In this document: positions 13,555-18,675 of the stretch, in pieces | How the letters are laid out: every line of letters begins with the position of its first letter | Position numbering within the stretch: position 1 is the stretch's first letter | Origin: an uncultured Oscillospiraceae bacterium | GTDB lineage: Bacteria > Bacillota > Clostridia > Oscillospirales > Oscillospiraceae | DNA length: 18,675 bases | Reading direction: 5' to 3' | Assembly: GCA_948616425.1 (NCBI GenBank) | Contig: CAPGBJ010000067.1 | Span: forward strand, 1-18,675 | Notes under the pieces: model-generated | Seen by the model: only the letters and a program-made list of their open reading frames with translations | The model's database searches: none | What the model was told of the DNA's origin: nothing | Program-made: the position numbers and the translations under genes

Positions 13555-16134
13555 ATGGTAAAACAAAAATTTAATATTACAGGCATGACCTGTTCCGCCT
13601 GTTCCGCCCATGTGGAAAAGGCTGTCAGCAAACTGGAAGGGGTGAAGGCAGCCTCTGTCAACCTGCTAGCCAACTCTATGGTGGCCGAGTATGACGAGGG
13701 TGTTCTCTCCGATCGGGATATTATTGCAGCAATCATACAATCTGGATATGGAGCATCCCTGCCGACAAAGGCGGGGGGAAAGGGGCCGGAGGCGTCCAAG
13801 GAGGATGTCATGGAACAGGAACTGGCCGGGATGAAGCACCGGATGGTCTGGTCCTTTGCATTCCTTTTCCCCCTGTTCTATATTTCCATGGGCCACATGA
13901 TGGGGGCGCCTTTGCCCGGTTTTCTATTGGGCCACGAGAATGCGGTGGCATTTGGCCTGACTCAGCTGTTGCTCACTCTGCCCATTATGTATCTCAACGA
14001 TAAGTATTATAAGGTCGGTTTTAAAACTCTTTGGAATCGAGCGCCCAACATGGACAGCCTCATAGCTGTGGGTTCCGCCGCCGCTATGGTCTACGGAGTA
14101 TTTGCTATCTATCAAATGGCTTTCGGCCTGGGACATGGAGACATGGAGTTGGTGGCCAAGTACCACATGGATCTGTACTTTGAGTCCGCCGGCATGATTC
14201 TGACCCTCATTACCATGGGCAAATTCCTGGAGACTCGGTCCAAGGGCAAGACCGGTGAGGCCATCAGCCGGTTGATGGACCTGGCTCCCAAGACGGCCAG
14301 CGTCCTCCGGGACGGCACAGAGATTGAAATCCCTGTGGAGGAAGTCCAAGTGGGGGACCGGGTGGTGGTCCGGCCGGGCCAGTCCATCCCGGTGGACGGG
14401 GTGATTGTGGAGGGGCAGTCCGCCGTGGATGAGTCCGCCCTCACTGGCGAGTCCCTCCCAGTGGACAAGGGGCCGGGGGATAAGGTGGCCGCTGCCTCCA
14501 TCAATAAGTCTGGTTTCTTTACTTTTGAGGCCAGCCGGGTGGGGGAGGATACCACCCTGGCCCAGATGATCCGCCTGGTGGAGGAGGCCTCGGCCTCTAA
14601 GGCTCCCATTGCCAAGCTGGCTGACAAGGTGTCCGGTATTTTTGTACCGGTGGTCATGGGCATCGCCCTGATTGCCGCGCTGGCCTGGCTGGTCACCGGC
14701 CATACCGCCACCCAAGCCCTCACAGCCGGCGTGGCCGTGTTGGTGATCTCCTGCCCCTGCGCCTTGGGCTTGGCCACCCCCGTGGCCATTATGGTGGGCA
14801 CCGGAAAGGGTGCGGAAAACGGCATTTTGATCAAATCTGCCGAGGCTCTGGAGACCCTCCACACCATTGGCACGGTGGTGCTGGACAAGACGGGTACCCT
14901 CACCCAGGGCAAACCGGTGGTCACCGATATTATCCCTGTTGACGCCCCCAGTGTAAAGGAGAACGACCTGCTCCGGATCGCCTACTGCCTGGAAAAACCC
15001 TCAGAGCACCCCCTTGCTGCCGCTATCGTGGAGGAGGCAGAGCGTCGAAATCTTCATCTGGTCCCGGTAAACGGCTTTGAGGCTGTCCATGGCCGGGGTG
15101 TCCGGGCGGAGCTGGGGGACCACATCCAGTTCGGCGGCAACCGGGCCATGATGGAAGAAGAGGGCATCGACTTGGGCGAGTGGGCTGCGAAGGCGGACGA
15201 ACTGGCCGCTCAGGGCAAGACTCCTCTATACTTTGCGGACGAATCAAAACAAAAATTACTAGGTATAATCGCCGTGGCCGACACCCCCAAACCCTCCAGC
15301 AGGGATGCGGTGGCCGCTTTTCAAGAGCTGGGGTTGGAGGTGGTCATGCTCACTGGCGACAACCGGCGCACTGCAGAGGCCATCGGAAAAGAGCTGGGAG
15401 TCACCCAGGTGATGGCCGAGGTGCTGCCCCAGGACAAGGAGCGGAAAATTGCGTCCCTTCAGGCCGAGGGTAAAAAGGTGGCCATGGTGGGGGACGGTAT
15501 CAACGACGCCCCCGCCCTGGCAAGGGCCGAAGTGGGGCTGGCCATCGGGGCGGGCACCGACGTGGCCATTGAGTCGGCGGACATTGTGCTGATGAAGTCC
15601 GACCTGCTGGACGTGGCCGCCGCTGTAGAGCTGTCCCGGGCCACCATCCGAAACATCAAGCAGAACCTGTTCTGGGCCTTCTTCTACAACTCTCTGGGCA
15701 TCCCTTTGGCTGCCGGTGTGTTTTATTACTCCCTGCACTGGCAGCTCAACCCCATGTTTGCCGCCGCCGCCATGAGTCTCAGCTCGGTAACGGTGGTGAC
15801 CAACGCCCTGCGTCTGCGCTTTTTCAAAAGTAAATTCCGGTCTGACACTCCAGCGGCCCCCGTCTGCGGCGGTAGCTGTCCCCTGGAGATGAAGGAGAAT
15901 ACAAATCAAGGAGGAAGCATTACCATGAATAAGACTATGATCATTGAGGGTATGATGTGTGCCCACTGCACTGGCCGGGTGGAAAAGGCCCTGGCCGCCG
16001 TCGACGGTGTGTCCGCTGTGGAGATGAGTTTGGAGGGCAAGTCCGCCACCTTGACCCTGTCTAAAGATGTGGACAGCCAAGTCCTCACCGATGCTGTCAC
16101 TCAGGCGGGCTACGAGGTGGTGTCTGTCCAGTGA
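13555..16134 (+). CDS. copA: Cu(I)-exporting P1B-type ATPase CopA fused to a C-terminal CopZ-like domain
   Basis: An 859-residue inner-membrane copper exporter. An N-terminal heavy-metal domain has GMTCSAC (C13, C16). Then come the transmembrane helices, the actuator domain (ESALTGES), the CPC metal site at 400-402 (SCPCALG), the phosphorylated D444 in DKTGTLT, the SEHP nucleotide-binding motif (H485) and GDGIND (646-651). The last helices contain FYNSLGIPLAAG and MSLSSVTVVTNALRL, as expected for the Cu(I) subgroup P1B-1. The ATPase proper ends near residue 760. A Cys-containing linker (VCGGSCP) then leads in frame to a second heavy-metal domain from M791 (GMMCAHC, C802 and C805). Fusion of this domain at the C-terminus is unusual. 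The operon promoter and CsoR operator are upstream. ATG 13555 has AGGTGA nearby. Confidence 0.97.
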   Translation: MVKQKFNITGMTCSACSAHVEKAVSKLEGVKAASVNLLANSMVAEYDEGVLSDRDIIAAIIQSGYGASLPTKAGGKGPEASKEDVMEQELAGMKHRMVWSFAFLFPLFYISMGHMMGAPLPGFLLGHENAVAFGLTQLLLTLPIMYLNDKYYKVGFKTLWNRAPNMDSLIAVGSAAAMVYGVFAIYQMAFGLGHGDMELVAKYHMDLYFESAGMILTLITMGKFLETRSKGKTGEAISRLMDLAPKTASVLRDGTEIEIPVEEVQVGDRVVVRPGQSIPVDGVIVEGQSAVDESALTGESLPVDKGPGDKVAAASINKSGFFTFEASRVGEDTTLAQMIRLVEEASASKAPIAKLADKVSGIFVPVVMGIALIAALAWLVTGHTATQALTAGVAVLVISCPCALGLATPVAIMVGTGKGAENGILIKSAEALETLHTIGTVVLDKTGTLTQGKPVVTDIIPVDAPSVKENDLLRIAYCLEKPSEHPLAAAIVEEAERRNLHLVPVNGFEAVHGRGVRAELGDHIQFGGNRAMMEEEGIDLGEWAAKADELAAQGKTPLYFADESKQKLLGIIAVADTPKPSSRDAVAAFQELGLEVVMLTGDNRRTAEAIGKELGVTQVMAEVLPQDKERKIASLQAEGKKVAMVGDGINDAPALARAEVGLAIGAGTDVAIESADIVLMKSDLLDVAAAVELSRATIRNIKQNLFWAFFYNSLGIPLAAGVFYYSLHWQLNPMFAAAAMSLSSVTVVTNALRLRFFKSKFRSDTPAAPVCGGSCPLEMKENTNQGGSITMNKTMIIEGMMCAHCTGRVEKALAAVDGVSAVEMSLEGKSATLTLSKDVDSQVLTDAVTQAGYEVVSVQ
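15908..15914 (+). promoter_or_regulatory. Internal Shine-Dalgarno inside copA
   Basis: AAGGAGG lies ten bases upstream of the in-frame ATG 15925. It is a near-perfect ribosome site at workable spacing, inside the copA frame, and encodes part of the linker (QGGS). This argues that the downstream domain can also be translated on its own. Confidence 0.8.
15925..16134 (+). CDS. CopZ-like copper chaperone, nested in-frame 3' end of copA
   Basis: A 69-residue heavy-metal-associated domain, the normal length of a free CopZ. It starts MNKTMIIEGMMCAHCTGRVE, with the MxCxxC Cu(I) site (C12 and C15), followed by the beta-alpha-beta pattern and a typical end (AVTQAGYEVVSVQ). There is no stop codon between the CopA core and this domain, so it is also the C-terminus of the 859-residue fusion. 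AAGGAGG before its ATG supports independent initiation. Free CopZ carries Cu(I) to CopA and to CsoR in related bacteria. Expected products are both the fusion and a free chaperone. A simple explanation is loss of the copA stop codon in an ancestral copA-copZ pair. Confidence 0.7.
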   Translation: MNKTMIIEGMMCAHCTGRVEKALAAVDGVSAVEMSLEGKSATLTLSKDVDSQVLTDAVTQAGYEVVSVQ

Positions 16135-16394
16135 AGGCCGACCACGTCCAGGTCAACCGTCTGTTAAAGACCGCCCGGGGCCAGATTGACGGTATCCTTA
16201 AAATGGTGGAGGAGGACCGGTACTGCCTGGAGGTCTCCAGCCAGATCATGGCCGCTCAGTCCATTTTGAAAAAGGCCAACCGGATGGTCCTCCGGGCCCA
16301 TATGGACTGCTGTGTCCAGGAGGCGGTGTCTTCCGGCGACCCTGGCCCCAGGCTGGAGGAGTTGGCCGCCCTGCTGGATAAGCTGGCAGAATAG
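16131..16394 (+). CDS. csoR: Copper-sensing transcriptional repressor CsoR
   Basis: An 87-residue all-helical repressor of the CsoR/RcnR family. The Cu(I) ligand set is present with correct spacing: C32 (RYCLEV), H57 and C61 (AHMDCC), matching the C-H-C triad of studied CsoR proteins. The conserved helix 1 (LLKTARGQIDGILKMVEED) is also clear. Cu(I) binding releases CsoR from DNA. The GTG start at 16131 overlaps the copA stop (GTGA), so it is coupled to translation of copA and copZ. The matching operator is at 13416-13437. The N-terminus is slightly shorter than in many homologues. Confidence 0.95.
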   Translation: MKADHVQVNRLLKTARGQIDGILKMVEEDRYCLEVSSQIMAAQSILKKANRMVLRAHMDCCVQEAVSSGDPGPRLEELAALLDKLAE

Positions 16395-16400
16395 CGCGAA

Positions 16401-16431
16401 GCCCGCCAGGAGCGTCTGCTTTTCGGCGGGC
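16401..16431 (+). terminator. Hairpin after csoR
   Basis: A 7-bp GC stem GCCCGCC (16401-16407) with GGCGGGC (16425-16431), six bases after the csoR stop. No U-tract follows, so termination is doubtful. A second structured element, TTCCCG (16448-16453) with CGGGAA (16478-16483) around an inner CGCCTTGCAAGGGCG hairpin, follows. Confidence 0.4.
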
Positions 16432-16515
16432 GTTGCATGATCATAAATTCCCGATTCTGTTTCTCGCCTTGCAAGGGCGGGAAATTCTAGGCTGGAGAGA
16501 GCACCGTTGACACAT

Positions 16516-16562
16516 AAACCGTCCCCTTTTTGGCACACTAAGCCAAAAGGGGGCGGTTTTTT
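16516..16562 (+). terminator. Terminator-like hairpin overlapping the TSUP start codon
   Basis: A long stem: 16516-16534 (AAACCGTCCCC then TTTTTGGC) pairs with 16542-16559, allowing one bulged T, around the loop ACACTAA. Six T residues follow (16557-16562). It has all parts of a Rho-independent terminator. Its 3' arm contains AAGGGGG, the likely ribosome site of the next gene, and the T-tract merges with its TTG start. Confidence 0.8.
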
Positions 16563-16914
16563 GCGCGTAAAATGGAAATACGCTGTAGCTGGAGGGCTGG
16601 CGGGGATCGCCAACGGTTTTTTCGGCGGCGGTGGCGGGTCGGTGTTTGTCCCTCTGCTGACAAGGTATTGTAAATTGGAGCAGCGAAAGGCCTTCGCCAC
16701 GTCAGTGGCGGTGATCCTGCCGCTGTGTGCCCTGTCGGTAGCGATTTATTTCTTCCGAGGTGGGTTGGATGTTCTAGAGGCCCTGCCCTACCTCATCGGC
16801 GGAACCCTGGGCGGCTGGGTCGGAGGAAAATGGTTCAAAGGGATGAAAATACTCTGGCTAAAACGGGTCTTTGGCCTGATGCTGATCTACGGAGGGGTGA
16901 AGAGTTTTCTGTGA
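16561..16914 (+). CDS. TSUP (TauE/SafE-like) membrane protein, N-terminal half
   Basis: A 117-residue hydrophobic protein with about four membrane segments, starting MRVKWKYAVAGGLAGIANGF followed by FGGGGGS. The glycine-rich first helix (GGLAGIANGFFGGGGG) and GGTLGGWVGGKWFKG are typical of one repeat of the TauE/SafE family, which exports sulfite, sulfonates or related anions. Full TSUP proteins have about 240-260 residues and two such repeats; here each repeat is a separate gene. I chose TTG 16561-16563 because AAGGGGG lies seven bases upstream and basic residues then precede the first helix. TTG 16507 (GGAGAG upstream) would add 18 polar residues encoded by the hairpin. The substrate is unknown; the place next to copper genes may or may not be meaningful. 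Confidence 0.78.
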   Translation: MRVKWKYAVAGGLAGIANGFFGGGGGSVFVPLLTRYCKLEQRKAFATSVAVILPLCALSVAIYFFRGGLDVLEALPYLIGGTLGGWVGGKWFKGMKILWLKRVFGLMLIYGGVKSFL

Positions 16915-17276
16915 ATAACTGGATTCTGCCGCTGATCGTCGGCGGGGCCACAGGTGTGCTGTCTGGATTTGGCGTTGGAGGCGGAACGCTGCTGCTGGTC
17001 TATATGACTGCCTTTGCAGGGGTGGAACAGCATCTGGCGCAGGGGATCAACCTGCTGTACTTTTTGCCGGCTGGACTGATGGCGCTGCCTGCCCACATAA
17101 GAAACGGCTACATTGCGAAGGAGGCCCTTGTTCCCGCCATTGGCGCGGGACTGCTGTGCGCCGCCTTGGCGGCCTGGGTGGCCACCGCGATAGAAGTGGA
17201 ACTGCTGCGGAAATTTTTCGGGATATTTTTAGTAGTGGTGGGGGTAATGGAACTGTTTGAGAGAGAAAAAGTATAG
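16911..17276 (+). CDS. TSUP (TauE/SafE-like) membrane protein, C-terminal half
   Basis: A 121-residue hydrophobic protein with about four membrane segments (ILPLIVGGATGVLSGFGVGG, TLLLVYMTAFAG, LLYFLPAGLMALPAH, and a C-terminal helix FGIFLVVVGVMELF). GGATGVLSGFGVGGG corresponds to the glycine-rich first helix of the upstream gene, so the pair mirrors the internal duplication of full-length TSUP proteins. GTG 16911 overlaps the upstream stop (GTGA), which supports coupled translation and assembly as a heterodimer. A frameshift in a formerly single gene is an alternative, but both halves have clean ends. The frame also runs upstream out of phase over the first gene; that part is not coding. Confidence 0.82.
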   Translation: MNNWILPLIVGGATGVLSGFGVGGGTLLLVYMTAFAGVEQHLAQGINLLYFLPAGLMALPAHIRNGYIAKEALVPAIGAGLLCAALAAWVATAIEVELLRKFFGIFLVVVGVMELFEREKV

Positions 17277-17297
17277 GCGGTTCCACTCGGAACCGCC
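17276..17297. terminator. Bidirectional terminator between the TSUP pair and metA
   Basis: A perfect 9-bp stem GGCGGTTCC (17276-17284) with GGAACCGCC (17289-17297), loop ACTC. It touches the TSUP stop codon. Read on the minus strand it is followed by TATACTTTTTC, a good U-rich tail for metA. Confidence 0.8.
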
Positions 17298-17304
17298 ATA
17301 GCTG

Positions 17305-18219
17305 TCATATTTGCGAGATATCATAGGGGGTTGTCTGATAGACATAGTAGTTAAGCCAGTTGGTATAAAAGAGCTGAGCAGCTGAACGCCAACGAACAAT
17401 GGGGGGCTGAGTGGGATCATTTCCAGGGAAATAGTGTTTGGGGACATCAATAGGCAACCCCTTATCTACATCTCTGAAATACTCCCGAGCCAGTGTGTCC
17501 GGGTCATATTCTGGGTGTCCAGTAATAAAAAATCTGCGGTTATCCTCACTTTTTACAGCAAAAACTCCGGCCTCCTCTGAGATGGCCAGCAGCTCCAACT
17601 CCGGAATTTTCCGGATATCTTCCTCGTGATTTTCTGTGTGGCGAGAGTGGGGGACATAGAAGATATCATCAAATCCACGGAACAGGGGAGACTGTTTTTT
17701 CAGTGCGGTATGGGGAAAAACGCCAAACAACTTTTGCCCCAGAGAATATTTAGGAATGCCGTAGTGATAAAATAGGCCCGCCTGAGCCCCCCAGCATACA
17801 TGAAGGGTGGAGTGGACATGCGTCTTGGTCCACTCCATGATTTTGCATAGTTCCGGCCAGTAATCCACGTCGGTAAAGTCATAATTTTCTACCGGAGCTC
17901 CCGTGATGATCATTCCGTCGAACTTCCGCTCCTTGATCCGATCAAACGTGGTATAGAAGGAGGACAGATGGTCTGCGTCAGTGTTCTGAGAGGTGTGGCT
18001 GGCCATTTGAAGCAACTCTACCTGAACTTGAAGGGGAGAATTGGACAGCCTGCGCAGCAGTTGAGTTTCTGTCACAATTTTAGTGGGCATCAGGTTCAAA
18101 ATCAAGAGATTGAGTGGACGCATATCCTGATGGATGGCCCGATACTCGGTCATCACAAAGATATTTTCACCCTCCAGAGTGGCTCTGGCGGGCAGAGAGT
18201 CCGGGATTTTGATCGGCAT
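17305..18219 (-). CDS. metA: Homoserine O-acetyltransferase (MetA/HTS family)
   Basis: A 304-residue MetA of standard length. It acylates homoserine in the cytoplasm, the first committed step of methionine synthesis. The catalytic cysteine C142 (HVCWGAQAG), H235 and E237 (GHPEYD) are in the exact positions known for the family, and LNLMPTK near residue 41 is conserved. Residue 111 is glutamate (TGAPVE). In studied MetA enzymes Glu at 111 favours acetyl-CoA, whereas Gly gives succinyl-CoA, so acetyl-CoA is predicted. The start has AGGAGG eight bases upstream. It is a single-gene unit facing left, ending at a shared terminator. No S-box riboswitch or T-box is recognisable in the upstream region. 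Confidence 0.96.
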   Translation of the reverse strand: MPIKIPDSLPARATLEGENIFVMTEYRAIHQDMRPLNLLILNLMPTKIVTETQLLRRLSNSPLQVQVELLQMASHTSQNTDADHLSSFYTTFDRIKERKFDGMIITGAPVENYDFTDVDYWPELCKIMEWTKTHVHSTLHVCWGAQAGLFYHYGIPKYSLGQKLFGVFPHTALKKQSPLFRGFDDIFYVPHSRHTENHEEDIRKIPELELLAISEEAGVFAVKSEDNRRFFITGHPEYDPDTLAREYFRDVDKGLPIDVPKHYFPGNDPTQPPIVRWRSAAQLFYTNWLNYYVYQTTPYDISQI

Positions 18220-18252
18220 AGAGAAGTCCTCCTAACAAAGGAATTTACCGTG

Positions 18253-18281
18253 GATATATTATTAATTAAAGAGTATCACAA
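18253..18281 (-). promoter_or_regulatory. Possible metA promoter
   Basis: On the minus strand TTGTGA (18276-18281), 17 bases, TATATC (18253-18258): 4 of 6 matches at each element with ideal spacing. It would give a leader of about 30 nt, too short for a riboswitch. Confidence 0.35.
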
Positions 18282-18292
18282 GTAGTGTTGTT

Positions 18293-18313
18293 CTGCAAGA
18301 GAAAATCTTGCAG
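18293..18313. repeat. 8-bp inverted repeat upstream of metA
   Basis: CTGCAAGA (18293-18300) and TCTTGCAG (18306-18313) form a perfect inverted repeat around GAAAA. It lies just upstream of the candidate metA -35, a position suited to a regulator site. Confidence 0.45.
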
Positions 18314-18412
18314 CCATATGTCCGCCAACGGTGGAAAGATGGGGGGCAGAGTGGGAATTTCGGGTAAAACAGGATGGGCATGGAAAAAAATCAAAAATTT
18401 TGAAAAAACCTA

Positions 18413-18441
18413 TTGACAAAAAACTAGGGGCGTGGTATTAT
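18413..18441 (+). promoter_or_regulatory. Tandem promoter P1 (rRNA-like array)
   Basis: TTGACA (18413-18418), 17 bases, TATTAT (18436-18441). The A-rich stretch upstream (18381-18408) could act as an UP element. First of three promoters facing the right edge. Confidence 0.85.
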
Positions 18442-18527
18442 ATCGAAGCTGTCCGCGAGGAGGAGAGATCGAGCCACAGGGCGAGTTGAGTAGGGAAAAA
18501 GATTTTGAAAAAAGTCGAAAAAAGTAC

Positions 18528-18556
18528 TTGACAAAGGCTGGAAGAAGTGGTAAGAT
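18528..18556 (+). promoter_or_regulatory. Tandem promoter P2 (rRNA-like array)
   Basis: TTGACA (18528-18533), 17 bases, TAAGAT (18551-18556), preceded by A-tracts. It lies 115 bp after P1. AGTACTTGACAAAGGCT is shared with P3. Confidence 0.85.
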
Positions 18557-18639
18557 GTGAAACCGTTGCGGCAGCAACAAGCCACGGCGAGCTGCGAATG
18601 AGAGAACGAAAAAAGTTTGAAAAAACTTAAAAAAAGTAC

Positions 18640-18668
18640 TTGACAAAGGCTTACGAGTGTGGTAGAAT
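18640..18668 (+). promoter_or_regulatory. Tandem promoter P3 (rRNA-like array)
   Basis: TTGACA (18640-18645), 17 bases, TAGAAT (18663-18668), 112 bp after P2 with the same A-tract and AGTACTTGACAAAGGCT context. The transcribed gene lies beyond the window; a 16S rRNA operon is the likeliest. Confidence 0.85.
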
Positions 18669-18675
18669 AAAAGCC

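Noticed and set aside
13924..14862. 312-codon minus-strand open frame
   Set aside because: Antisense of CopA; His/Gly-rich composition without domains.
16507..16535. TTGACA at 16507 as a promoter for the TSUP pair
   Set aside because: At 17-base spacing the sequence is TTGGCA, not a -10, and it lies inside the terminator stem.
18220..18412. S-box or T-box leader for metA
   Set aside because: None of the conserved S-box or T-box sequence blocks is recognisable and the likely leader is only about 30 nt.

Overview
The window looks like chromosome of a motile, low-oxygen Firmicute in Clostridia, most like the Oscillospiraceae group (Flavonifractor, Oscillibacter or Pseudoflavonifractor type). 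I infer this from Gram-positive signals (AGGAGG ribosome sites, TTGACA/TATAAT promoters, TTG and GTG starts), GC-rich coding sequence, flagellar genes without a Gram-negative outer-membrane signature, and a CsoR-type copper operon. No database search was possible, so the genus is a guess.

Layout. (1) 1-1590, minus strand: a ParA/Soj-type ATPase, then a protein that runs off the left edge and carries tandem 33-residue repeats, each with a FliM-like SQDDIEKML motif. (2) 1704-5530, plus strand: a sigma-28-type promoter, a very long FliD cap protein, FliS, and a small FliT/FlgN-like chaperone candidate, closed by a two-way terminator. (3) 5535-7337: a membrane-anchored C39-like cysteine peptidase (minus), divergent from a lone FtsE-like ABC ATPase (plus) with no permease beside it. 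(4) 7338-9326: a methyl-accepting chemotaxis protein. (5) 9608-12904: an FtsA/PilM-type actin-like ATPase with an unusual C-terminal extension, an unrecognised membrane-anchored partner, and a YjfB-type small motility protein that has its own sigma-28-like promoter. (6) 13383-16394: a copper operon with a near-perfect sigma-A promoter, a CsoR-type operator, a CopA ATPase fused in frame to a CopZ-like domain, and csoR. (7) 16561-17276: two overlapping half-size TSUP (TauE/SafE-like) genes behind a hairpin whose U-tract reaches their start codon. (8) 17305-18219, minus: metA, with the glutamate that predicts acetyl-CoA use. (9) 18413-18675: three regularly spaced strong promoters firing off the right edge, most likely an rRNA operon promoter array.

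How the genes fit together. The left two thirds is dominated by motility: filament cap and export chaperones, a chemoreceptor, YjfB, and the ParA plus FliM-motif pair, with two of the units apparently under the flagellar sigma factor. The copper block is a self-regulated detoxification unit: CsoR should release the operator when Cu(I) rises, giving CopA exporter and CopZ chaperone. The most interesting points are the CopA-CopZ fusion with a strong internal ribosome site, the repeated FliM-like motifs next to ParA, the actin-like ATPase with VNG-repeat domains, and the terminator-like hairpin that overlaps the TSUP start.
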